64,000 bases of DNA, taken from contig NGFI01000010.1 of NCBI GenBank assembly GCA_002215645.1, positions 84,740 through 148,739 of the forward strand, in the 5' to 3' direction. Shown here one piece after another: positions 17,253-25,037 of the stretch. Both the position numbers and the translations under genes were made by a program. Positions within the stretch are counted from its first letter, which is position 1; the number at the start of each line of letters is the position of its first letter. The notes beneath the pieces were generated by a model. It made no database searches and was not told the DNA's origin. It saw only the letters and a program-made list of their open reading frames with translations. This DNA comes from Gemmatimonadetes bacterium 2013_60CM_65_52 (GTDB lineage: Bacteria > Gemmatimonadota > Gemmatimonadetes > Gemmatimonadales > Gemmatimonadaceae).

Positions 17253-18526
17253 CGTACTCCACGGAAGCGACGTGACGCCGTTTCTGCCAGTTCCGCCAGA
17301 ATGACAATTCCAAGGAGGATGGCGGGTAGCCGGTCTTCCGGCACGCGAGGCGTTTCGCTCGCCGCGCCCGACGGAGGGCCGAGTGCGTCAATCAGTGCCG
17401 CGCGCGGCGCGGCGTCGGCGCCGGCGGCAGACGTATCCGCCCGCTCCGGTGCCACCGCGGCGATCACACGCGACCACCAGTCGCGATGCTCCGCGAGTCC
17501 GGAGAAACCGCCCAGCATGCGCCAACGCCAACTCTCGTCGTAGCCCACCGCGAGCGCGCGACCAAGTCCGACGCGCCGTACGGCGAGGGCGACGCCCGCG
17601 ACATGGCGCTCGAGTGTCGCGGCATCCTCACGAACGAGGAGTGGGCGAAACGGCAGATCGCTCGGCGACACGGTGTCCGACGCGAGAAGTATCCGTCCTG
17701 GTCGGCGATCACCCGCCGCAGCCGGGGTCAGTGCGCGCAACGCAGGAATGCCGAGAGCGCCGCCACTGACCACGAGGCCGCCGCCCTGTTGCACGAATCG
17801 CGTTATTGCCGGCGACAGGTCACTCGCACTGCTGTCGAGCACCACGACGGCGTCGTACCGAGCGGTATCGATGGGAAGAAGTCCATCGTCGCGCACGACG
17901 ACGCCCGGCGCCACGGGCACGCGCGCCCGCACCTGCCAGCCTGCCTCGCCGAGCGCTGCCTGGACGAACTTCTCCTCCCAGTCGGGCTGGCCGAGTACGA
18001 GGACGGCCCGTCGTGGCGTCGTCTTCGGCGTTCGCGCGCTTGCGAGAGTGGTGAGGCGAGTTGCACTCACGGCGCCTACGAGCGTGCCGACGTCGACCGA
18101 CACCGCCCCGGCACGCACGGTGTCGATCAGGCCGGCGGAATCCGAAAGGACCAGCGGAGCGCTGCCGGCGCCAATGACGGTAATCGTGGCTCCGCCGGCG
18201 GGCTCGCGTCGCCGAATGACCTCGAGGGCAATGCCTGGCACCTCTCCGCGCCAGTGGATGGAAATACTATTCCTCCGCAGTGCCACGAGCGCGTCTCGCT
18301 GCGCAGCCGTCGGTGGAGCGGAGAGCTCGACGTCGACGCCGCTCACTTCGCTGCTGTGAAGAGCGCGGCGCGTGTCCCGGTCGAGCGTCTCGGTCCTTGC
18401 CGCGATGACGCGGGACGCCGAGGGCGATTGCCGCAGGCTGCGCCAGAGCGCCAGCACGAGCGTCGCGAGCAGCACAGCACGAAGCGCGATCTCGGCCGCA
18501 TGCCGCACGTCAGCGCGTGAGGGCAT
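17249..18526 (-). CDS. Membrane protein with amidotransferase-fold segment (BatA-module partner)
   Basis: About 425 residues from ATG 18526; a GTG at 18508 would remove the 17-base overlap with the DUF4159 gene and is an equal choice. One membrane helix near the N-terminus (ALRAVLLATLVLALW) and one at the C-terminus (LPAILLGIVILAEL). A stretch with AVLVLGQPDWEEKFVQAALG and YDAVVVLDSSASDL plus GGGLVVSGGALGIPALRAL recalls the class-I amidotransferase-like fold common in proteins beside BatA-type genes. No catalytic Cys-His pair is evident. It is part of the MoxR/DUF58/BatA operon and precedes the deacetylase gene with a four-base overlap. Confidence 0.65.
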   Translation of the reverse strand: MPSRADVRHAAEIALRAVLLATLVLALWRSLRQSPSASRVIAARTETLDRDTRRALHSSEVSGVDVELSAPPTAAQRDALVALRRNSISIHWRGEVPGIALEVIRRREPAGGATITVIGAGSAPLVLSDSAGLIDTVRAGAVSVDVGTLVGAVSATRLTTLASARTPKTTPRRAVLVLGQPDWEEKFVQAALGEAGWQVRARVPVAPGVVVRDDGLLPIDTARYDAVVVLDSSASDLSPAITRFVQQGGGLVVSGGALGIPALRALTPAAAGDRRPGRILLASDTVSPSDLPFRPLLVREDAATLERHVAGVALAVRRVGLGRALAVGYDESWRWRMLGGFSGLAEHRDWWSRVIAAVAPERADTSAAGADAAPRAALIDALGPPSGAASETPRVPEDRLPAILLGIVILAELAETASRRFRGVR

Positions 18527-19121
18527 ACACGACGATGTTGACCGAGAACCTGGTGTTGTCCACGGAGAGGAAGCGCTTGTTCTCGGGGTGGTAGTTCCAC
18601 TCCGAGCTGTAATCCTTGTTGCTGAAAAGCAGCACGAGGCGCCCCTCGCGCTCCACACCCGAGAGCGTCTTGTGGACGAGGTTGTCGCCCCAGCCGTTCA
18701 GTTCGTGGCTCGTGGTCGGCGGGCCATCCTCGAAGACGAAGAACGCCTGATAGAGGGGATGTGTCTTCGGCAGCGGCTTCAACCCGCCATAGACACGCGT
18801 CAGCTCCTCGGTAGCCGTCTTGTGAAACGTGCCGTCGATGTCGTGGTTGTGATCGTCCACGAACAACAGCCCGCCTCGCGCGGCGAACTGCCGGAGGTTC
18901 GCCCGCTCGGCGTCACTGAATCGCACCGGAAGGTGGCCCGTGAGATAGACGAGAGGATATCTGAACAGCGAGGGAGACGAGAGCGGCACGATGACGCCCG
19001 TGGGCGCCACCTCGATGCTGGTATAACGCGCGATGGAGTCGATGACGTTCGCGGGCAGCAGCGGTGCGCTGTCCCAATCGCCGGACTCGTATTGCGCAGT
19101 GGCGAAGACGAACTCACTCAC
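18510..19121 (-). CDS. DUF4159 domain protein
   Basis: 203 residues. The core reads FVFATAQYESGDWDS at the start, VYLTGHLPVRFSDAERANLR then GGLLFVDDHNHDIDG in the middle, and GRLVLLFSNKDYSSEW near the end. This is the DUF4159 pattern, a domain found in genes beside BatA and MoxR. It has no clear signal peptide from the chosen start. GTG 19121 overlaps the previous stop by four bases (GTGA), which decides the start over a longer upstream frame. No activity is known for the family. Confidence 0.8.
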   Translation of the reverse strand: MSEFVFATAQYESGDWDSAPLLPANVIDSIARYTSIEVAPTGVIVPLSSPSLFRYPLVYLTGHLPVRFSDAERANLRQFAARGGLLFVDDHNHDIDGTFHKTATEELTRVYGGLKPLPKTHPLYQAFFVFEDGPPTTSHELNGWGDNLVHKTLSGVEREGRLVLLFSNKDYSSEWNYHPENKRFLSVDNTRFSVNIVVYALTR

Positions 19122-21127
19122 GGCGCACCGCTCCACGATGAGATGCCGGCGCGAACGCGCGGTGCGCCGCCGAGTGCGCGCCGGACGCGAGTCCATGCGA
19201 GAGCGATTCCGTGCTGGTCGTGCTTTCTGAGCGCCTTGGCCGCGTCGTCGAGCGCGGCCGCGAGCGCAGGCGCATCGCCGAGCGCGTCGACGCGCATGAG
19301 GAGCAGCGAGTCCGCGGCGGCATCAGGGTGCGTGGCCATCAACGGCGTCACACGCTCAAATGCCTCGGCGCGGCGGCGCGAAACTGGGTCATGCGGGAGA
19401 CGAGTCTCGCGAAGGGGAGGGGTTCCCTTGTCCTTCCCCGAGAGACGCACGCGTGCCACGTCGACGATCGCGCCCTTGGTGCGCCCGCGGAGATATATCC
19501 GCTCGGCAACCCGCGCCCGTTCGATTGCGGCAAGCGCGACGCGCATGGGAGGGAGCGCGTTCCTCGGCTCGCCGATCTCGAGTGCGCGCCCTGCGTCCCA
19601 CATGGCGTTGAACGCCTCGAGCAACGGCTTGTTGAGCGCGAGAATAGGCGTTTCGTCTCCTTCGACGTCCATCACGGCGCCAGCACCGCCCGTGACGGAA
19701 TCGGCAAGGCGCAGCAGTTCTTCCGGCGTCAGCTTTCCTCCCCGGCTTTCCTCGGAACCTTCCTCCGCTAACGGCTGTGCGCCGATGCGTTGGAAGATGA
19801 CGTCGCCAACCCGCTTGCGAAGCCGCTGCTGATCGCTCGCAATGCGGCGCGACTCGGCCACGAGCATGGGGCGCACGAGTTGCCGCTGCCGGCGCACGAG
19901 CGCCTCCGTGAGATTGATCAGCATGCGCTGACTCAGCACCTGTGCGTCCTCGTCCGGCGGCGGTGCCGCCTCGACGGACAGCGAGTCATACTCATCCGGG
20001 CGTGCCACGCGAATGGAACGTGTTTCGGAAGCGCCGACGCCCGGACCGGTGACGGTGTTGCCGTCACGCGCTACGGCGCGCACCTGAAGCAGATCGCCGG
20101 GCTTCAGCGCGAGTGAGTCGAGTGAGAGCCGCGTAGCGAGTGTCGCCTCTGTGCGTGAGGCGAACACCGTGCGCGCGAGCGTGGTGGTCCGAAACGTGAA
20201 CGACTCGCCGCCCCCCGAGCTGATCACGAGCTCGAACGACGCATCACGCAGCCCGATGTCGTCGCGCACCTCGGCGTTGAGCGCAAGCACGCCTGACGCA
20301 CGACGCACGATCGTATCGCGAGATGGAGCGATCAGTGTCACCACAGGAACGGCGTCCATGGCGGGTGCAAGCACGATCAGCCGGTCACGTCCCGCCGAGG
20401 AATGAAGGTGCAGCAAGGCAGGCCGCGCCGGCATTGCCAATGAGACGCTCCATCCAGCTCCCCGCTGTGCCACGGCGCGTGGGGACGAATCCGCCTCGGC
20501 AGTGAGCAGCCTCGCGTCGCCAGAGCCGCTGACCGTGATGACGCTCCCGATCAGTGCATCGACACTCGTCGGATCATCGGTGGACATCGCCGCGCGGCCG
20601 GCATAGGCGGGCGGCGTCACCGCAACGTGAACCGTCGCAAGGACGTCCATCGACGCGGCCGCGGTAGCGAGGGTCGGCTCGTTCGAGAACGTTGGAGCAA
20701 AGGCACTGTGACTCCATACTGCGATGCCTCCGGTCACGAGCAGCGCAAGCAATGGCGCGACGAGCGACCTTAGAAGCGTCCGTGAAGCGTCCGCCCACCA
20801 TGGCGCGGAGAGCGCTTGTGTCTCCAGGCGAGGATCTTTAACACCTTCGGCGACGGTCACCAGCGCGTACCGCAGCGACGGCGTTCGCTCCTCCACCCAC
20901 AGCGCGACACGCGGCAGCGATGCCATGCCGCGAAGGCGCAGCAGAAACAACGCTGTAGCGACTGCGGCAACCAGTGCAGCTACACCCATCGCCCACCTGG
21001 GCGCACCACTCATGCGCACCAGCACCAGGGCCGCGAGAAAGACAGTGATGCCAATCGTTGCCGCGCGCGTCGCAACGGCGAGACGCATGGAACGCTGTAG
21101 CCCGATGAGACGATCGCGTGCGCTCAT
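19118..21127 (-). CDS. Large DUF4175-like membrane protein
   Basis: 669 residues. Three hydrophobic helices lie near the N-terminus (about residues 18-38, 44-64 and 120-140) and the rest is extracytoplasmic: beta-rich, followed by a long helical tail from about 410. The layout and phrases such as VWVEERTPSLRYALVTVAEG and VTPPAYAGRA match the DUF4175 family found downstream of BatA genes. ATG 21127 is set by a four-base overlap with the BatA-like stop. Function is unknown; it may present a scaffold at the membrane for the MoxR module. Confidence 0.7.
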   Translation of the reverse strand: MSARDRLIGLQRSMRLAVATRAATIGITVFLAALVLVRMSGAPRWAMGVAALVAAVATALFLLRLRGMASLPRVALWVEERTPSLRYALVTVAEGVKDPRLETQALSAPWWADASRTLLRSLVAPLLALLVTGGIAVWSHSAFAPTFSNEPTLATAAASMDVLATVHVAVTPPAYAGRAAMSTDDPTSVDALIGSVITVSGSGDARLLTAEADSSPRAVAQRGAGWSVSLAMPARPALLHLHSSAGRDRLIVLAPAMDAVPVVTLIAPSRDTIVRRASGVLALNAEVRDDIGLRDASFELVISSGGGESFTFRTTTLARTVFASRTEATLATRLSLDSLALKPGDLLQVRAVARDGNTVTGPGVGASETRSIRVARPDEYDSLSVEAAPPPDEDAQVLSQRMLINLTEALVRRQRQLVRPMLVAESRRIASDQQRLRKRVGDVIFQRIGAQPLAEEGSEESRGGKLTPEELLRLADSVTGGAGAVMDVEGDETPILALNKPLLEAFNAMWDAGRALEIGEPRNALPPMRVALAAIERARVAERIYLRGRTKGAIVDVARVRLSGKDKGTPPLRETRLPHDPVSRRRAEAFERVTPLMATHPDAAADSLLLMRVDALGDAPALAAALDDAAKALRKHDQHGIALAWTRVRRALGGAPRVRAGISSWSGAP

Positions 21128-22386
21128 GCGATCTCTTGCCTCGCGCGCGCGCGAACCACGAGCTCGAGCACGGCCGCCGCAAGTGCGATGAGCAGCAGCC
21201 ATTTCGCCATCGGCGAAGCCTGATCCCCCTCGCCACGAAGGACGGCGCTGGGAGCACTGGCGCGCGAGCCACCGAGCACGTTGTTGACGCTCGCGGAATC
21301 AGCCGCGATCTCGGCTGAACGAACGCCGCACGGTGCAAGCAGTTGCCGCGCGATACGCTGAAACGGCGCGTGCAGCGGAAGATCGCCACGCAATGGCAGC
21401 AAGATGCCGACTTCGCGCATGCATCCCGCACCCAAACGAGTCTCTTGTGCCGCGGCCGATCCATCGGCCCAACGCGCAATGACAGCTCCTTCATCGCGAA
21501 TGGCCGCTCTGCCGAGCATCGCGACGATGACCTCGTCTCCCAATGCGAGGCCTTGGGGCGTCGGGCGTGGCGTCGGCGCCGCACGCCACCGTACGACCGT
21601 TCCACCGCCGCGCACGAACGCGGTGTCGTCCGCACTCGGCGACGTCCGCACGAGCCTCGTTGCCCGACCCCTGGACCCAATCGGAATGAGAGCGACGGCC
21701 GGCGCGAGGGGATCGCTCGGAGCCAACGCCATCGAGAGTCGCCAGGACGTCGCGGTGTCCTGCGCGAGCGCGGTGCGCACGATCTCCACGCCGCCCGGCC
21801 ACTCAGCACGAAGCGTCTTCGTGGCCGAATCGATCTCACTCATCGCAATCGGCGACACGAGTGTGAGACGCACCGAGTCCGCCTGCTCGGCAAGCGACGC
21901 TCCGATTCGGCGCGCGGCGACGAGTGCGTTGCTTAGGGATCCTGGTGCCCGCGACGTGGGGGCGTCGCCGAGTGAATCGAGCGCTGACCCGCGAACAACC
22001 ATGAGCGTGGTGTCAAACGCGATCGTCGTCGCGTTGGCGTCATTGCCGATCGCTGCTCTCGCCCGGTTTACAGCGTCGCGCATGTCACCCGCCGCGCGAG
22101 ACCGGTCGAGCAATACGATGTGGGCGACGCTTCCGCGCATCGGAGCAAGGACAGGGCGCGCAAATGCGGCACCCGCGGCGAGCAGCATCGACACGCGAAG
22201 GGCGAGAAGCAGAAGGTCGCGTGGTCTGAACGCGGCGCGGCTCACGAGCGACCGCTGATCGGGAATGAAGCGCGCCGTCGGCAACGCATATTCAGCCGGC
22301 TGCTGCCGCGAGACGAGATGCAGCAGCACCATGCCAACCGCGCCGGCCACGCCGACCAGCAGCGCCCACGGAGCGAGGAACGTCAT
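21124..22386 (-). CDS. BatA-type membrane protein (aerotolerance regulator N-terminal domain)
   Basis: 420 residues. The first about 80 residues carry the BatA N-terminal signature: helix MTFLAPWALLVGVAGAVGMV, then HLVSRQQPAEYALPTARF and FRPRDLLLLALRVSMLLAAG. The central part is a von-Willebrand-A-like domain that lacks a clear DxSxS MIDAS motif (it reads LLDRSRAAGDM). A C-terminal helix MAKWLLLIALAAAVLEL anchors it again. ATG 22386 overlaps the DUF58 stop (ATGA). BatA-type proteins act with MoxR and DUF58 proteins in envelope assembly or stress systems. Confidence 0.85.
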   Translation of the reverse strand: MTFLAPWALLVGVAGAVGMVLLHLVSRQQPAEYALPTARFIPDQRSLVSRAAFRPRDLLLLALRVSMLLAAGAAFARPVLAPMRGSVAHIVLLDRSRAAGDMRDAVNRARAAIGNDANATTIAFDTTLMVVRGSALDSLGDAPTSRAPGSLSNALVAARRIGASLAEQADSVRLTLVSPIAMSEIDSATKTLRAEWPGGVEIVRTALAQDTATSWRLSMALAPSDPLAPAVALIPIGSRGRATRLVRTSPSADDTAFVRGGGTVVRWRAAPTPRPTPQGLALGDEVIVAMLGRAAIRDEGAVIARWADGSAAAQETRLGAGCMREVGILLPLRGDLPLHAPFQRIARQLLAPCGVRSAEIAADSASVNNVLGGSRASAPSAVLRGEGDQASPMAKWLLLIALAAAVLELVVRARARQEIA

Positions 22387-23246
22387 TGTCCGCGGCGTGC
22401 GGCGCCCGCGATGCGGCGCACCAGGCCTGCCGCGGGCGTGTCGGTCTCCGCGCGAACGTAGCGAACACCCGCCGCACGCAGCGTACTGGACGCATCGTGC
22501 AACCATCGCGAGATGTTCGCCTGATATGCCGCGCGTGCCGGCTCGTCGAGCATGCGTCGGAGCGACGGGTTCTCCGGATCGACGGCCAGCACCGCTCCGC
22601 CGGGGGGATCCAACTCTTCCGTCGCCATGACGTGCACGATGATGACTTCGTCGCTGCGCGCCACGCGCAGTCGGGCCGCACGCAGCACATCATCGAAGTC
22701 GCCGAGCAGGTCGGTGATCACGACGAGCCGTCCAGCACGTGCCGCCGACACGAGGGGAGCAATCGGAGCGGCTCCGGCAGGCGACGTCTCGTCGAGTGCG
22801 CGCATCATCTCGTGCAGGACGCTGCGGCGTGCACGAGGAGCCAGCACCGTCGACGACGGTCCTGCCACGGCGAGGCCAACGGGATCGCCCTCCCCGTGAG
22901 CGACGGATGCGAGCCCCACTGCGATCTCGCGCGTCAGGCGCCACTTGTCGCGGCCCGGCTGGGGAAACGCCATCGAGGCCGACGCATCCACGATCACGGT
23001 CGTCGGCAACGTGGCGCGATCGGACGTCAGTCTTACGAACGCCCGGTCGCTCCGAGCCAGCAGCCGCCAGTCGACACGACGTGGGTCGTCACCCTGTCGA
23101 TAGGGACGAAACTCGCTGAACTCCGATGAGTTGCCGCGGAGATGCGACGGATGCGCGCCCAGTGTAGCACCAGCCACGCGGCGGGCCGCCGGCCAGCGGA
23201 CTCCGCGGACGGCGTCGAGCAGCGCGCCGTACGGGCCCGCCGGCAT
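22383..23246 (-). CDS. DUF58 domain protein (vWA-like)
   Basis: 287 residues. The DUF58 hallmark reads EFSEFRPYRQGDDPRRVDWR (43-62) and continues LLARSDRAFV. A vWA-type MIDAS motif follows at D87-S89-S91 in VDASASM. DUF58 proteins are the usual second gene after moxR and are thought to be metal-binding clients or partners of the MoxR ATPase. Start ATG 23246 is one base after the moxR stop; this pair is clearly co-translated. Confidence 0.9.
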   Translation of the reverse strand: MPAGPYGALLDAVRGVRWPAARRVAGATLGAHPSHLRGNSSEFSEFRPYRQGDDPRRVDWRLLARSDRAFVRLTSDRATLPTTVIVDASASMAFPQPGRDKWRLTREIAVGLASVAHGEGDPVGLAVAGPSSTVLAPRARRSVLHEMMRALDETSPAGAAPIAPLVSAARAGRLVVITDLLGDFDDVLRAARLRVARSDEVIIVHVMATEELDPPGGAVLAVDPENPSLRRMLDEPARAAYQANISRWLHDASSTLRAAGVRYVRAETDTPAAGLVRRIAGAARRGQ

Positions 23247-23247
23247 G

Positions 23248-24330
23248 CTAGATCACCAGCCCGCTCCGCGGCGGGGTGATGCGCGCAAGCACGTCGGCTA
23301 CGATCTGCTCCGGCGTGATGCCTTCCGCCTCTGCGGCGAAGCTCGTGAGCACGCGATGCCGCAGCACGGGCAGCGCGACGCGAACGATGTCTTCCGGCGC
23401 AACCGCGGCGCGGTCGCCGAGAAATGCATGCGCCTTGGCTCCGAGAATGAGGGCCTGGCCTGCGCGTGGACCGGCGCCCCAACGGACGGCGCGCTTCACC
23501 AGCGCTGTCGCCGTAGGATCATCCGGCCGAGTCGAGCGCGCAAGCGATGCGGCGTACTGCAACGCGGGCTCCGAAGCCGAGACATCGCGAACGGCGCGCT
23601 GCAGCGCGACCGTTTCATCGGCGCCGAGTATCGGTCGCAGCGGCTCCTGCGCAGCTCCTGTGGTGGAGCGGAGAATCGAGACCTCGTCGTCGACGTCGGG
23701 ATATCCGAGGCGCACGTCGAACAGGAACCGATCGAGCTGTGCCTCGGGCAGCGGATACGTTCCCTCCTGCTCGATTGGATTCTGCGTCGCGAGCACGAAG
23801 AACGGCTCGGGCAGGCGAAGGGATTCGCCGCCCGCGGTCACGCGATGCTCCTGCATGGCCTCGAGCAACGCCGCCTGCGTGCGCGGCGGAGCGCGATTGA
23901 TCTCGTCGGCCAGCACGATGTTCGCGAAGATCGGACCGCGCACGAATCGGAATGCGCGCGCGCCCGTCGCCGAATCCTCCTCGAGAATCTCGCTGCCCGT
24001 GATGTCGCTCGGCACGAGATCGGGCGTGAACTGGATGCGCCGGAACTCGAGTGCGAGCGCTTCGGCGATGGAGCGGATCATCAACGTCTTCGCCAGGCCG
24101 GGCACGCCAACGAGCAATGCGTGTCCGCCGGCCGCCAGTGCCATGAGGATCTCGTCGAGCGCCGCGCCCTGCCCTACGATGCGGCGCTGGACCTCGGCGC
24201 GCAGTCGATGGAGTGCATCGCGCAACGCGGGCTGGTCGGATGACCGGGCGGTGTGAAGCGACGCGGCGGAGCTCAGCGGACGGCGCGCCGGCGGCGATGC
24301 GTGAGCAGAAAGATCGAGCCGTCCACGCAT
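23248..24330 (-). CDS. moxR: MoxR-family AAA+ ATPase
   Basis: 360 residues. Motifs: Walker A GVPGLAKT (75-82), Walker B NIVLADEINR (137-146), sensor 1 FVLATQNPIEQEGTYPLPEA and LDRFLF. The AAA+ core begins near residue 36. MoxR ATPases form hexamers that remodel vWA proteins. The first ATG at 24330 overlaps the ubiquitin-like gene by 58 bases; I see no better start between, so the first 20 or so residues are uncertain. It sits between a ubiquitin-like protein and DUF58/BatA. Confidence 0.93.
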   Translation of the reverse strand: MRGRLDLSAHASPPARRPLSSAASLHTARSSDQPALRDALHRLRAEVQRRIVGQGAALDEILMALAAGGHALLVGVPGLAKTLMIRSIAEALALEFRRIQFTPDLVPSDITGSEILEEDSATGARAFRFVRGPIFANIVLADEINRAPPRTQAALLEAMQEHRVTAGGESLRLPEPFFVLATQNPIEQEGTYPLPEAQLDRFLFDVRLGYPDVDDEVSILRSTTGAAQEPLRPILGADETVALQRAVRDVSASEPALQYAASLARSTRPDDPTATALVKRAVRWGAGPRAGQALILGAKAHAFLGDRAAVAPEDIVRVALPVLRHRVLTSFAAEAEGITPEQIVADVLARITPPRSGLVI

Positions 24331-24596
24331 CCGATGTCGCGCAGCGAGGCCCGCTCGTCGAGCACCTCGAAGCCGCGCAGCTTCATCAGGAAATCACCCG
24401 GAATACTATCCGGGAACAACGCACCGAGCGCCGCGGATTTCAGCACGGACACCGGCTGGTCCGGTGACACCACCACCTTCACGGTATCCCACACCTCCGG
24501 CATCTCCACACGAACGGTGATGGCCGCCGTTCCCGGAGGCGCGAGATGAATCGCATCGGGACGTGCCCTGAGCTGCGTCACGAAAGGCTGTGTCAT
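24273..24596 (-). CDS. Ubiquitin-like beta-grasp protein (YukD/EsaB-like)
   Basis: 107 residues. The stretch from about residue 26 lines up by eye with ubiquitin: strand pair ITVRVEMPEVWDTVKVVVSP, helix VSVLKSAALGAL, strand FLMKLRGFEVLDE, then ASLRDIGCVDGSIFLLTHR. The order, the lengths, and the L-x-D-x-x-V/I-x-D-G-S pattern before the last strand are typical of the beta-grasp fold. It lacks a C-terminal Gly-Gly and ends in a run of Arg, so conjugation is unlikely; the YukD type found with type VII secretion is a closer comparison. ATG 24596 overlaps the upstream stop (ATGA). Inferred function: an adaptor for the MoxR complex. Confidence 0.65.
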   Translation of the reverse strand: MTQPFVTQLRARPDAIHLAPPGTAAITVRVEMPEVWDTVKVVVSPDQPVSVLKSAALGALFPDSIPGDFLMKLRGFEVLDERASLRDIGCVDGSIFLLTHRRRRAVR

Positions 24597-24922
24597 GCCG
24601 TGACCTTGTCGGTCGATTTCCGCTCGGGAAGCAGCAGCTCCGTGGCCTCGACGGCGGGCAGCGTCGTGAAGAAGCGCGACACCTGCATGTCGAAGATGTA
24701 CGTCGAGCCGGTGACGAGCGTGAATCCGTGCTCCGAGCGAGCCGCAATAACGAGCTCTTCGCCCCCCTGGCCGCGGAAGGTCGCGTGATTCGCGCTCTCC
24801 TTCTCGAGGAACGTGGCGTAGATGCTGTTGCGGCGCGTGAAGAACGACTTCGCGCGCGCCAACACGTCGGCGGGCGGAAGCGTGGTCTTGAATTCCTGGA
24901 GCGTGCGCTGGGACTGGTTCAT
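24593..24922 (-). CDS. Hypothetical protein, first gene of the Ubl-MoxR operon
   Basis: 109 residues, not recognised. The N-terminal helix region (EFKTTLPPADVLARAKSFFT) leads to a strand-rich half with RRNSIYATFLEKES, EELVIAARSEHGFTLVTGST and YIFDMQVSRFFTTLP. It is predicted to be cytosolic. The four-base ATGA overlap with the ubiquitin-like gene means a shared role is likely. It may be a small alpha/beta adaptor, but no family name is claimed. Confidence 0.7.
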   Translation of the reverse strand: MNQSQRTLQEFKTTLPPADVLARAKSFFTRRNSIYATFLEKESANHATFRGQGGEELVIAARSEHGFTLVTGSTYIFDMQVSRFFTTLPAVEATELLLPERKSTDKVTA

Positions 24923-24947
24923 GTCGGCGAGGACGCGTAGGCGCTGA

Positions 24948-24965
24948 GCCCGTTGGACAACGGGC
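24948..24965. repeat. 18-bp palindrome upstream of the Ubl-MoxR operon
   Basis: GCCCGTTG, two bases, then CAACGGGC, an 8-bp perfect palindrome, 26-43 bases ahead of the first start codon of the operon and downstream of the histidine kinase gene. It could be an operator for the operon or a weak terminator of the kinase transcript; no T-run follows it on the minus strand. Confidence 0.5.
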
Positions 24966-25037
24966 CGCGGTAATGGGTTGTTGAAGAGTAATCACGAGCC
25001 GAGCGAAGCCGGGAGTGCCGTCCGTCCGCAGGAGACG

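Noticed and set aside
24273..24596. Ubiquitin-like conjugation system
   Set aside because: No C-terminal Gly-Gly and no E1, E2 or JAB-type protease gene nearby.
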